Source: Lachnospiraceae bacterium
GTDB lineage: Bacteria; Bacillota; Clostridia; Lachnospirales; Lachnospiraceae
Length of the DNA: 64,000 nt
Reading direction: 5' to 3'
Assembly (NCBI GenBank): GCA_910575275.1
Contig: CAJTEE010000002.1
Span: 532,542-596,541, forward strand
The notes under the pieces were generated by a model. That model was not told where the DNA came from, did no database searches, and saw nothing but the letters and a program-made list of their open reading frames with translations. A program made the position numbers and the translations under genes. Below, piece after piece: positions 11,521-19,505 of this stretch (within the stretch, counting starts at the first letter, position 1; the number at the start of each line of letters is the position of its first letter).

Positions 11521-12471
11521 CTACTCTGCCTCCTGCAGATTCAATAACTCGCTCACGATCTCATACTCTGCAACGCCGATCATCCTGGAGCCGGCAAGCT
11601 GTACGTAGCAGAGCGTTCCTTCGGCGTTCGCGAATCCGCCCACATAGACGGTCAGAGAGCGAGTCTCCCCGTTTACCGTAAGCTCCGCCTGGAATGTCAT
11701 TCTCGCATCCTCTGTAAGCTCCGCTGACACAAGCTCCTGTGACTGCGCATAATAGGAAGCAAACTCCTGCGGTTTCAGACGGCTGATTCCCGACGCAATT
11801 CTTGTCATGGCCTCCGTATCCGAAGGCTTGTACTGTACCGTCTCTCCTCCGGCCGTTATGACAACCGATTTAAGATCCGCGGCCGTCACATTCAGATCAA
11901 GACTGTCCCGGATCACAAGGGAATTATAGTCAAAAATCAGCGAATCTCCTAATGAACCCGGAATTGTATAAACTGCCCCGTCATCGAGAGAGGCATAATA
12001 ATTGCCCGCTGCATCCCTATCACCGATGGATATATTTGTCTCTCCCTTCTGGCCGTCCGTGATATAGACCGTGTAGGCCGGGCTGTCAAGGCCATACGCT
12101 TCAAGATTCTGCGCTTGATCCTCTTTTGTAAGTGCCGAGAGCTTCAAAAAGCCCTGCGCCATCGCGTCAAACCGCTCCTGATTGAGCGGAATCGCCGTGT
12201 CCATCGCGTCGATCCAGGTGCCCTCCTTCCATTTAAAAATCATATCCGTATCCGCACTGCTATAGCAAAAGTCGATCGGATTTTCCAGATTTAAAATCGA
12301 GATCTTTGCCCCTGCCGTATCCGCAGGGGCCGCCTCATCAATCAGCTTCGTGAGCTCCACTGCCGGCGCTGTCGAAACGGCCGGACCTGCGTCTGCTTTG
12401 TTCCCACAGCCGGAAAGAGTGAGCGCTATGCCTGCCGCAGCAGCCATCGTCAAGATTCTGTATGGTTTCAT
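11521..12471 (-). CDS. DUF4340-domain lipoprotein
   Basis: A 316-residue secreted lipoprotein. The N-terminus has a basic start, a hydrophobic core and a lipobox LTLSGC, so the mature protein should be lipid-anchored outside the membrane. The rest matches the DUF4340 pattern of repeated beta-rich segments (SALTKEDQAQNLEAYGLDSP, then DGQKGETNISIGD), a family often found with gliding or ABC-transporter-associated proteins; its function is unknown. I preferred the ATG at 12469-12471; the ATG two codons earlier is equally possible after GGAAGGA. No ABC partner is adjacent. Confidence 0.8.
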   Translation of the reverse strand: MKPYRILTMAAAAGIALTLSGCGNKADAGPAVSTAPAVELTKLIDEAAPADTAGAKISILNLENPIDFCYSSADTDMIFKWKEGTWIDAMDTAIPLNQERFDAMAQGFLKLSALTKEDQAQNLEAYGLDSPAYTVYITDGQKGETNISIGDRDAAGNYYASLDDGAVYTIPGSLGDSLIFDYNSLVIRDSLDLNVTAADLKSVVITAGGETVQYKPSDTEAMTRIASGISRLKPQEFASYYAQSQELVSAELTEDARMTFQAELTVNGETRSLTVYVGGFANAEGTLCYVQLAGSRMIGVAEYEIVSELLNLQEAE

Positions 12472-12551
12472 GTACATTCTTCCTTCCGTTTTACTTTTTT
12501 GTATGGCCATTATAACAGTATAATGTGTCCTTTGTGTGAAACACTTCGCAC

Positions 12552-12580
12552 ATCATACCACAGCTCAACTAAAAATGCAA
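12552..12580 (-). promoter_or_regulatory. candidate promoter of the DUF4340 lipoprotein
   Basis: TTGCAT and TATGAT spaced by 17 bases on the minus strand, about 80 bases upstream of the start. The rest of the 310-base gap up to aroF holds only an inverted repeat at 12703-12737; I see no gene in it. Confidence 0.45.
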
Positions 12581-12689
12581 GCATCGGCAGTCACGCTCTC
12601 TTACGGCAAATTTTATTTTTGTAAGATGGATTGTAACCGTTCAGTCTATGGCTTCCCTATTACGGCGGATTCCTGCATCTATACACGAC

Positions 12690-12737
12690 AAAAATCAATG
12701 CAGGAAACGTCACAGGAAAAAGATTGATGACGTTTCC
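12690..12737 (-). terminator. inverted repeat downstream of DAHP synthase
   Basis: On the minus strand GGAAACGTCA pairs with TGACGTTTCC (10 bp, 15-base loop), followed by TGCATTGATTTTTG. It lies about 45 bases after the DAHP synthase stop. The T-run is displaced by eight bases, so it is a moderate terminator candidate. Confidence 0.4.
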
Positions 12738-12780
12738 TATCGCTGATGTCAGGGACGCTTAATGATCGCTTGAACGCAGC

Positions 12781-13809
12781 TCACACTCCCTCCGCGATCT
12801 CATAAATAAGCTGTTCGGATTCTTCCCATCCCAGGCATGGATCTGTAATGGATTTTCCGTATATGTGCTCACCGATCTTCTGACAGCCTGATTCCAGATA
12901 GCTCTCCACCATAACGCCTTTTACAAAGTCACGGATCTCCGTCGAGTGGCGGCGGCTGTGAAGTACCTCCTTCACGATCCGGATCTGCTCTCTGTAGCGT
13001 TTATCGGAATTCGAATGATTTGCGTCCACAATGCAGGCCGGATTCACCAGCTCTCTCTCCCCGTACAGCCTCATCAGAAGCTCTAAATCTTCATAATGGT
13101 AATTGGGCAGGCATTGCCCGTGCTTATTGACGGCCCCACGCAGGATCGTATGGGTCAGAGGATTTCCCGAGGTCTGTACCTCTCTTGTGCGATAAATGAA
13201 ATCATGCCCATGCTGGGATGCGTATACGGCATTCAGCATCACGCTTAAATCACCGCTGGTCGGATTTTTCATCCCTACCGGCACATCCACGCCGCTGCAT
13301 GTCAGACGGTGCTGCTGATTCTCGACAGAACGGGCACCGATCGCAATATATGACAGCACATCGGACAGGTAACTGAAATTCTCCGGATACAGCATCTCAT
13401 CCGCCGTCGTAAAGCCATAATCCTCAATCGCCCGCATATGGAGCCTGCGGATCGCCACCAGGCCCTCGTACATGTTGGGCTTCTTCTCCGGGTCCGGCTG
13501 ATGCAGCATTCCCTTATAACCGCCGCCCGTCGTCCGAGGCTTATTTGTATACACACGCGGGATCAGAATCAGCGTATCTTTTACCCGTTCGTACACTCTG
13601 GCGAGCCGCTCCATATACTCGCAGACCGCATCCTCCCGGTCTGCAGAACATGGTCCGATAATCACGAGAAATTTCTGATTTTTCCCGGTAAACAATTCTG
13701 CAATCTCTTTGTCTTTCTTGGCCTTTCTCTCCACGGACTCCGGCTTCAGCGGAAATTCCGCCTTAATCTCCTCAGGGGTCGGAAGCAGGCTCCTCTCAAT
13801 AAACGACAT
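12781..13809 (-). CDS. aroF: 3-deoxy-7-phosphoheptulonate (DAHP) synthase, class I
   Basis: Condenses phosphoenolpyruvate and erythrose-4-phosphate to DAHP, the first step of the shikimate pathway. The 342-residue protein has the class I-alpha signatures GPCSADRED at 52-60, KPRTTGGGYKGM at 89-100 and DANHSNS near 252, including the metal and PEP ligands. It has the AroF/G/H-type N-terminal extension that usually carries aromatic amino acid feedback sites; which amino acid inhibits it cannot be told. The gene stands alone. Confidence 0.93.
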   Translation of the reverse strand: MSFIERSLLPTPEEIKAEFPLKPESVERKAKKDKEIAELFTGKNQKFLVIIGPCSADREDAVCEYMERLARVYERVKDTLILIPRVYTNKPRTTGGGYKGMLHQPDPEKKPNMYEGLVAIRRLHMRAIEDYGFTTADEMLYPENFSYLSDVLSYIAIGARSVENQQHRLTCSGVDVPVGMKNPTSGDLSVMLNAVYASQHGHDFIYRTREVQTSGNPLTHTILRGAVNKHGQCLPNYHYEDLELLMRLYGERELVNPACIVDANHSNSDKRYREQIRIVKEVLHSRRHSTEIRDFVKGVMVESYLESGCQKIGEHIYGKSITDPCLGWEESEQLIYEIAEGV

Positions 13810-13837
13810 GGTCTTTTTCCCGCCTTTTTGTATGCTC

Positions 13838-13875
13838 GCAGCAGGCCGGCATCGGATCTTTTACCGGCCTGCTGC
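13838..13875. other. strong hairpin between aldo/keto reductase and DAHP synthase
   Basis: GCAGCAGGCCGG (13838-13849) and CCGGCCTGCTGC (13864-13875) form a perfect 12-bp stem with a 14-base loop. It follows the reductase stop on the minus strand. Neither flank carries a proper T-run, so it may slow decay or attenuate rather than terminate cleanly. Confidence 0.55.
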
Positions 13876-13886
13876 ATGCTTTTATC

Positions 13887-15014
13887 TTACTCCAGAGTCT
13901 GCGCTGTTTGCTCCAGATACTTCGTTATCGGCAGATGCTGCGGGCACTGACCCTCGCACTGGCCGCATTTTATACATTCAGAGGCTTTTCCCATTCCCAA
14001 TGTTTCCGTAAATCGCACATAGGCGTTTTTGGACCGGGAAACCTGCGGATCTCCGAATTTGCTGATTTCATTCATCAGCTTAAAGTAATCGGGAATCGCG
14101 ATTTTTTTCGGGCAGCCGTCCACACAATATCGGCATGCGGTACAGGCAATGCTCGCCTTTTCCCGGATACATGCCGCGGCCTGCTGCACCGTTTCTTTTT
14201 CCGCGTCTGTAAGGGGCTTAAATTCACGCATATAGGAGAGATTGTCCTCCATCTGCTCCGGACTGCTCATTCCGGACAGGACCATAACCACTTTCTCCAG
14301 GGAAGCCGCATACCGCACAGCCCAGGAGGCCGCTGACTGGTTTGGAGCCGCCTCCTTAAACAGATGGTCTGCATCCTCCGTAATATTTGCCAGAAGGCCG
14401 CCCTTGACCGGCTCCATGACGATCACCGGCTTGTTGTGCCTGACACAGATCTCATAGCATCTGCGCGCCTGCACATCGGGGTCTTCCCAGTCGATATAAT
14501 TAAGCTGAAGCTGTACAACCTCCATTTCCGGATGTTTTGTAAGAATCTCATCCAGCACCTCGGGCTTGTCATGGAACGAGAATCCGACATGTCGGATCTT
14601 CCCTTCCGCCTTCTTCCCCGCCGCAAATTCAAACGCCCCGATTGATTCCGCCAGCTCCAGATACTCCTTCTTCATGGCATGCAGCAGATAATAATCAAAA
14701 TATTCAACCCCGCAGCGCTCTAACTGGCCGGAGAAAAACTCCTCAAGCTTATCGGCCTCCTTAACCATGGAAAAGCTCAGCTTATTCGTAATCGTATATG
14801 ATTCTCTTGCAAACCGCTTCGCCACACACTCGCGAAATGCGATCTCACTGTTCCCGCCTCCGTGATAAGGTGCCGCCGTATCAAAATATGTAAATCCTTC
14901 TGCTATGAACCGGTCTGCCATCTTACAAAAAGTTCCATAATCCACCTTCGTACTGTCCGATTCTTCTGAAAGCGGCAGTCTCATCAGGCCAAAGCCTAAT
15001 TTTTTTGCATTCAT
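13887..15014 (-). CDS. aldo/keto reductase with two [4Fe-4S] clusters
   Basis: A 375-residue cytoplasmic oxidoreductase. Residues 1-285 form the aldo/keto reductase barrel with FDTAAPY (Asp45, Tyr50), TNKLS carrying the catalytic lysine, and LLHAM with the histidine. Residues 291-357 add a ferredoxin-like tail with two cysteine sets, CTACRYCVDGC and CIKCGQCEGQC. The fusion is common in anaerobic Firmicutes and probably lets the enzyme exchange electrons with ferredoxin-linked partners; the substrate is unknown. The start codon overlaps the stop of a 35-codon upstream ORF (ATGA), with AAGGAGGGGC as ribosome binding site. Confidence 0.9.
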   Translation of the reverse strand: MNAKKLGFGLMRLPLSEESDSTKVDYGTFCKMADRFIAEGFTYFDTAAPYHGGGNSEIAFRECVAKRFARESYTITNKLSFSMVKEADKLEEFFSGQLERCGVEYFDYYLLHAMKKEYLELAESIGAFEFAAGKKAEGKIRHVGFSFHDKPEVLDEILTKHPEMEVVQLQLNYIDWEDPDVQARRCYEICVRHNKPVIVMEPVKGGLLANITEDADHLFKEAAPNQSAASWAVRYAASLEKVVMVLSGMSSPEQMEDNLSYMREFKPLTDAEKETVQQAAACIREKASIACTACRYCVDGCPKKIAIPDYFKLMNEISKFGDPQVSRSKNAYVRFTETLGMGKASECIKCGQCEGQCPQHLPITKYLEQTAQTLE

Positions 15015-15118
15015 TTTCTATGCCCCTCCTTGATCATGCAGCTTATTCTCCCCATAAGCCGGTTTCCGATTTCCTGTTCAACAATCTCTCTCGGGATTCC
15101 AGCATTCCCTTCGGGCAT
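15011..15118 (-). CDS. small upstream ORF (35 residues) coupled to the aldo/keto reductase
   Basis: An ATG at 15116-15118 follows a near-ideal GGAGGGCCAAC. The frame stays open for 35 codons and ends in a TGA overlapping the reductase ATG by one codon (ATGA type). The product starts MPEGNAGIPREIVEQ and is charged, with no membrane helix. I do not recognise a family. It may be a real small protein, a leader peptide that couples translation, or a vestige of a larger gene. The strong ribosome binding site and exact overlap are the only support. Confidence 0.45.
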   Translation of the reverse strand: MPEGNAGIPREIVEQEIGNRLMGRISCMIKEGHRK

Positions 15119-15191
15119 GTTGGCCCTCCGGGGGATGCACACGATTTGCTCCGGTATTTGTTCTTTCCTTCGGAAGAACGCAAATCGGCGC

Positions 15192-15218
15192 GGTATAATC
15201 TCTTTTCGAGATTATACC
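15192..15218. promoter_or_regulatory. perfect 11-bp palindrome containing TATAAT on both strands
   Basis: GGTATAATCTC-TTTTC-GAGATTATACC. Each arm holds a TATAAT-type -10 box, one per strand. It sits three bases past the MFS stop codon and about 180 bases upstream of the aldo/keto reductase. It could be an operator over the reductase promoter, or a transcript hairpin ending the MFS message; no T-run follows. Confidence 0.5.
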
Positions 15219-15221
15219 TTA

Positions 15222-16472
15222 TTACCAATTCTTTGTAAAGTATGTGTTGTGTTTTCTGAAAAAACCCGCGGCAGACAGCCCGATCAAACATACTGTTATA
15301 CCGGTAGGAATCAGCACAAGATAAACCGCATCCTTGAATCGGTCAAACCAAATACCATAAACCATCTGTCCGGCTGGTTGCGCACATGTAGTGATAGCAG
15401 ATGTGTAGGCCATTACCTTCCCGATCAGATGACCGGGCGTTTTTTGCTGGATCAGTGACACGGCAAAAATGGAAAAAATGCTGATTGCCGCCTGTATGCC
15501 GCAAAAAGCAGCCACATTGACAGAATATCGGACAGCCGGGCCGGATGGAAAAAGGAACACGGCTCCGGCCGGAATCATACAGGCTCCAATTGCCGCAAGC
15601 ATAAGCGACATTCTTTCCGATTTCAGCTTTTCTGTGAGAAGCCCCGCAGCAATACTCCCCAAAATAGTGGCAACTGCCAGAGAACTTTCTGCTCCGCCGT
15701 AATATGCTGCGCCCAGTTTAAGTACTGTCCGTATAAGAAAGGGAAGCCCCACCAGCGTAACTCCCATAACGAAAAAGCGTGAGAGCGCTGCCAAAAACAG
15801 CAGCTTCCTGATGTCCGGCTGCTCCTTCAGGATGAACCGGAGGCTTTCCAGGAAATCCTTCTTTATCATAGACAGGAGCTTCCCCTGGCATTTCCCAGGC
15901 CGACCATCCAGTTTTATAAAATATTCCAACAGTGCGGTGGTCGAAAAACAACCGACGCTCGTATGCATCACAGGCTTTAAGCCAATCGCCGCATACAGGA
16001 TACCACCCAAAAAAGGAGCAGTCAAATAAGCCACGGACGCAGTCGAATTCACGACTGCATTTCCCCTGATAATGCCGTCCCCGGTCAGCATTTGCGGAAT
16101 ACATGCCTGCACCGTAGGCGTCTCAAACGCCCCCAAAACGGAAAGTATCACAAGCAGTACACCGATCACAGCAACGGCATTCTCTCCTGTCAGGCAAACT
16201 GCCGCGGATAAGACAGCAATCCCTGTCAGAGTATCCAGTGCCACCATGATCGTTCTTTTATCTGCCCGATCGGCAAAAATGCCGCCCAGCGGTGACAAAA
16301 AAATTGTGGGAACTATGGCGATGGATACGATACCGGCAAACACGGCCGCCGAGCCGGTCGCCTCCAGCACATACATAGACAGCGCCAGTCTTAAGATATA
16401 ATTGCCAAATAAAGAGCTTACCTGTCCCAATATGAGGAGAGTAAAATTTTTTGTAAACAACCTCTGTTTCAT
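15222..16472 (-). CDS. MFS transporter (probable drug efflux)
   Basis: A 416-residue protein with about twelve membrane helices. The loop after helix 2 reads GGIFADRADKRTIM, the motif A region of the major facilitator superfamily. The overall pattern resembles the MFS-3 / macrolide-efflux-like group seen in Firmicutes. Three bases separate it from the upstream TetR-type gene, so both are one operon and the regulator probably senses the exported compound. The substrate is not known. Confidence 0.85.
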   Translation of the reverse strand: MKQRLFTKNFTLLILGQVSSLFGNYILRLALSMYVLEATGSAAVFAGIVSIAIVPTIFLSPLGGIFADRADKRTIMVALDTLTGIAVLSAAVCLTGENAVAVIGVLLVILSVLGAFETPTVQACIPQMLTGDGIIRGNAVVNSTASVAYLTAPFLGGILYAAIGLKPVMHTSVGCFSTTALLEYFIKLDGRPGKCQGKLLSMIKKDFLESLRFILKEQPDIRKLLFLAALSRFFVMGVTLVGLPFLIRTVLKLGAAYYGGAESSLAVATILGSIAAGLLTEKLKSERMSLMLAAIGACMIPAGAVFLFPSGPAVRYSVNVAAFCGIQAAISIFSIFAVSLIQQKTPGHLIGKVMAYTSAITTCAQPAGQMVYGIWFDRFKDAVYLVLIPTGITVCLIGLSAAGFFRKHNTYFTKNW

Positions 16473-16475
16473 CCG

Positions 16476-17126
16476 CTAACCCCTCCTCTTTTCAGAATTT
16501 CCCAGTATCCTTTCTGTCCTCTCGTACATCTCATCGTCTATGATCGGAAGCCCCATTGCCGAAAGCAGCTCTGCGAGAAAACGGCACTTATGCCGAATTT
16601 CTTCTGCATCCGCCGGAAATACGGACGGCAGCAGCCAAAAATTCATAAGCGGGAGCAGCTCGGAAAGCTCTTTGGCATATTCCGTCCGGAGCGAGCCGTC
16701 GCGTCGCCCCTCCTCCATCAATTCCAGCCACAACGGTGTCAGCACTCGTCTGTTCGCCTGGACCGCAGCCGCCAGGATGCGGGGATCTTTCAGGATCGCG
16801 ACCGCCTGTGTGTTAATTTTTTCCCGTTCGTCATTGGCTCTGTCAAGTGTAAGCACTTCCCGAATTTTCTGCAGGCCGGTCAGATCTGAGCGTCCCCTGA
16901 CCGTCTCAAACGGATTATTTTCAAAAAACAGCCGGTCACCCAATACATGCATGACTTCTTCCTTGCTCTGGAAAAACCGATAAAACATCCCCTTCGCCCC
17001 ACCTGCCAGCTCCATGATATCAGCGACAGATGTGTCCTCATATCCCTTCGATAAAAATAATTCCTTCGCCGCATCTAAAATCTCTCTTTCCCATTGCTCC
17101 GGCGGCTTTTTTACAGGTCTTGCCAA
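16476..17126 (-). CDS. TetR/AcrR-family transcriptional regulator
   Basis: A 216-residue repressor type. Residues 10-60 form the TetR helix-turn-helix (ILDAAKELFLSKGYEDTSV, then MFYRFFQSKEEV); the C-terminal part is the variable ligand domain. The start is a TTG at 17124-17126, supported by GGAGGTGAGACGAG directly upstream and by the family-typical N-terminus. It is co-transcribed with the MFS pump three bases downstream and should autoregulate. A direct repeat AATGATT lies inside its own promoter spacer. Confidence 0.88.
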   Translation of the reverse strand: MARPVKKPPEQWEREILDAAKELFLSKGYEDTSVADIMELAGGAKGMFYRFFQSKEEVMHVLGDRLFFENNPFETVRGRSDLTGLQKIREVLTLDRANDEREKINTQAVAILKDPRILAAAVQANRRVLTPLWLELMEEGRRDGSLRTEYAKELSELLPLMNFWLLPSVFPADAEEIRHKCRFLAELLSAMGLPIIDDEMYERTERILGNSEKRRG

Positions 17127-17139
17127 CTCGTCTCACCTC

Positions 17140-17168
17140 CGTATAATCATTATTGAATCATTTGTCAA
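17140..17168 (-). promoter_or_regulatory. promoter of tetR-MFS with possible operator
   Basis: Perfect TTGACA, a 17-base spacer and TATACG on the minus strand. The spacer holds AATGATT twice, four bases apart, a candidate operator for the regulator. Confidence 0.6.
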
Positions 17169-17268
17169 CAGCCTCGAATCACCTTTTACTTCTTCTTTAC
17201 GGATTTCCGATCGTATAACCCCTTTCAAGGTCTCTGTCCAGCATTTGCTCTCCGTACCGAAGATTTGC

Positions 17269-17297
17269 TTGTAAATCCGATCATTTTATTTTATCAT
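17269..17297 (+). promoter_or_regulatory. candidate promoter of the HD-domain gene
   Basis: TTGTAA, 17 bases, TATCAT on the plus strand, about 70 bases before the start codon. Confidence 0.5.
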
Positions 17298-17370
17298 TGT
17301 CGTATCGGCGGCACAAAAGCACATTTTTTCAGGCCGAGAACATAAAAACTGATACGGGAGGCTCAAAAAC

Positions 17371-17868
17371 ATGTATATTTCGGACATCATGGTAAAAATG
17401 ATTCATCGCTCCAACGGAAACTGTCATGACATCAATCATTTTTTAAAGGTCTACGCCTATGCGAGGACGATCGCCGAGCGTGAAGGCATATCATTCCAGG
17501 AACAAATGACTGTCGAAATTGCCGCCATTTTACATGATATCGCGTGTCCTCTATGTCGCGAAAAATATGGAAACACAAACGGAAAATATCAGGAGGCAGA
17601 GGGTATTATTCTGGCCGAAGAATTTTTAAAGGACTTTACACTTCCCACTCAAATGGCGGAGCGTGTCGTCTTCCTCGTCGGCCATCACCACACCCCGCAG
17701 GCTGTCTGCGGAATCGACTACCAGATCCTCCTGGAAGCCGATTATCTCGTAAATGCGGATGAATCCCATTACTCAAAAGAAGCGATCCGCCATACCATGG
17801 AAACGATGTTTCGCACCACGACAGGGCGCGCGCTTTTAGAATCCGTTTACCTCTCCCATCAAACCTGA
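17371..17868 (+). CDS. HD-domain phosphohydrolase
   Basis: A 165-residue single-domain HD protein. The metal-binding residues are visible: His in CHDINHF near residue 19, the HD pair in AAILHDIACP, HHH in LVGHHHTP and Asp in LEADYLVNADE. Such proteins hydrolyse phosphoesters, often nucleotides; the exact substrate is unknown. GGGAGGCTCAAAAAC precedes the ATG. It is flanked by its own promoter and a strong terminator and is therefore monocistronic. Confidence 0.85.
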   Translation: MYISDIMVKMIHRSNGNCHDINHFLKVYAYARTIAEREGISFQEQMTVEIAAILHDIACPLCREKYGNTNGKYQEAEGIILAEEFLKDFTLPTQMAERVVFLVGHHHTPQAVCGIDYQILLEADYLVNADESHYSKEAIRHTMETMFRTTTGRALLESVYLSHQT

Positions 17869-17930
17869 TTTCCTTCTCAAACTCCGTTCCCTATCCGGAC
17901 TCCAGCCGCCTTTTTTCGCACTCAAATCAA

Positions 17931-17997
17931 AAGCCGGGACAGACAATCGACTCACCAAGCCAACTGGCTTCAGTGTCTCGTTTGTCCGTCCCGGCTT
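17931..17997. terminator. terminator between the HD-domain and SGNH genes
   Basis: AAGCCGGGAC (17931-17940) pairs with GTCCCGGCTT (17988-17997), and the stem extends through AGACAA and TTGTCC. It lies between two convergent genes and can serve both strands, although T-runs are short. Confidence 0.6.
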
Positions 17998-18032
17998 CTG
18001 TAAGCCGCCGCTTCCTGTCTGAATGGTCCGCC

Positions 18033-19448
18033 TCACCCCGGCAGTCCCACACCCACGCACTTCAAAAACGTCCTCTGGCCGTGGCTGTAAATCAGTACGT
18101 TCACCCCATCCTGCACCTTCGACTGATCCGACCGATCCATAATTAACTCCATCCGCAGCACGCCGTTTCCTTCTCTGTCATACTCCGTATGCCCGCGGAG
18201 CACCAGGTCATCCTCATTTAACACCAGGCTCCAGAGGCACGATTCCGCCCCCATCGAGTCAAAGATCCACTCTCCGGCCTGCCCGAGGACAAATCCGCCG
18301 CCTCGCTCAAACATCTCCCGCGTGACGCCGGCCTGTTCGAGCACCGGCCAAATCTCCTCCTCATACCGTCTATAAGCCCCGTCAAGTGAAAAAGCCGCCG
18401 TATACTCTCCCTCCGGGAGCAGGGAAAGGACCTCCTTGAGGCTCTCCGCCATCAGAAGCTTCCGATCCGTATGCACACTGCGGTAGCGCACAAGTCTTTC
18501 TTCAAACACAGCGGCCTCGTCTTTCTCCCCCCGCTTATCGGCCAATCCTGTCTCTGTGGAAAGCCACCGTCCAAGAAAGGCCGACACCTTCTCCTGCCCC
18601 CGGATATTCAGATGATGTCCATCCGCAAAGTCCGCGGCAAGTAGGGCCATCGACTCGTACGCTTCGGGCGTATTGACATCACAGTAGGGGATGCCCCGGC
18701 CCGCCGCCCACTCCCGGACCCAGCGGTTTTGCGCCCCCGCCTCCTCTGTATCATAGGCCGGAAGATTTACGAGCACCAGGCGGCAGCCCTTCTCCTCACA
18801 GAGCGCCTGTATCCGTTCCAAATACCAAAGTTCCCTCTCTCTTACGGTGCTCGCCTCCGGATCCTGTTCGAAGCCTGCGTAAATTTTTGTCTCTCCCTGC
18901 ACCTCCGTGCGTCCCATGCAGCCCATCACATCATACTCTTTTCTGGCATCGTTCCTCGTGATCTCTTTCCAGCGGTTGTGGTATCGGAAAAACGGCAAGA
19001 ACCACACCGGGCTCTCGTCAATCACATCACGGTACATTGCAAACCGGAGCCAGAGATCGGCGATCATCGGCAGGCTCGAAAGCTTGTTGCTGATTGTCAA
19101 AAAATCATCCGGCCGCGTCAGGCTCTCAAAATCCAGCACCACGACCTCGGGGCTCTGCCGGTTTAATACATCCTGCATCACATAATACGTCGTGCCGATG
19201 TACTGTCCGGCGGCACAGAAATTATAGGACATGATCCCGGCCGTATCCCAGACCGTCAGCGGATTCAGATCGTTCGCCCCCTGGCTGGTCCCGAAAAAAA
19301 GCGCCTGGCAGCCATCCGCATCCTTTGTATCCGTCGTCACGTAGCTTCGTACATTCGTGTTTAGCACTCCGTTTGCGATCCGGCCGATCCCCAGTACAAG
19401 CAAAAGGAAAACGCCTCCGCCAAGCACATGTGCCATCCGCTTTTTCAT
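18033..19448 (-). CDS. SGNH/DHHW-type surface acylation protein
   Basis: A 471-residue protein with one N-terminal membrane helix and a large extracytoplasmic domain. FFGTSQGANDLNP near residue 45 is the GDSL/SGNH-like block with the nucleophilic serine, and DGHHLNIRGQEK near residue 270 supplies the Asp-x-x-His end of the triad. It starts 57 bases downstream of the MBOAT gene. Such pairs (AlgI with AlgJ/X, or PatA with PatB) O-acetylate extracellular polysaccharides. I chose the ATG after GAGGAGGCCATGG rather than the TTG five codons earlier. Confidence 0.75.
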   Translation of the reverse strand: MKKRMAHVLGGGVFLLLVLGIGRIANGVLNTNVRSYVTTDTKDADGCQALFFGTSQGANDLNPLTVWDTAGIMSYNFCAAGQYIGTTYYVMQDVLNRQSPEVVVLDFESLTRPDDFLTISNKLSSLPMIADLWLRFAMYRDVIDESPVWFLPFFRYHNRWKEITRNDARKEYDVMGCMGRTEVQGETKIYAGFEQDPEASTVRERELWYLERIQALCEEKGCRLVLVNLPAYDTEEAGAQNRWVREWAAGRGIPYCDVNTPEAYESMALLAADFADGHHLNIRGQEKVSAFLGRWLSTETGLADKRGEKDEAAVFEERLVRYRSVHTDRKLLMAESLKEVLSLLPEGEYTAAFSLDGAYRRYEEEIWPVLEQAGVTREMFERGGGFVLGQAGEWIFDSMGAESCLWSLVLNEDDLVLRGHTEYDREGNGVLRMELIMDRSDQSKVQDGVNVLIYSHGQRTFLKCVGVGLPG

Positions 19449-19505
19449 CCATGGCCTCCTCAATCATCCATTAGAACATATCTGAAACCTGCTTTCTGAC
19501 GTGCT

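Noticed and set aside
15043..15291. 82-codon frame between the MFS and aldo/keto reductase genes
   Set aside because: It starts inside the MFS gene, has no ribosome binding site, and conflicts with the much better supported 35-codon frame.
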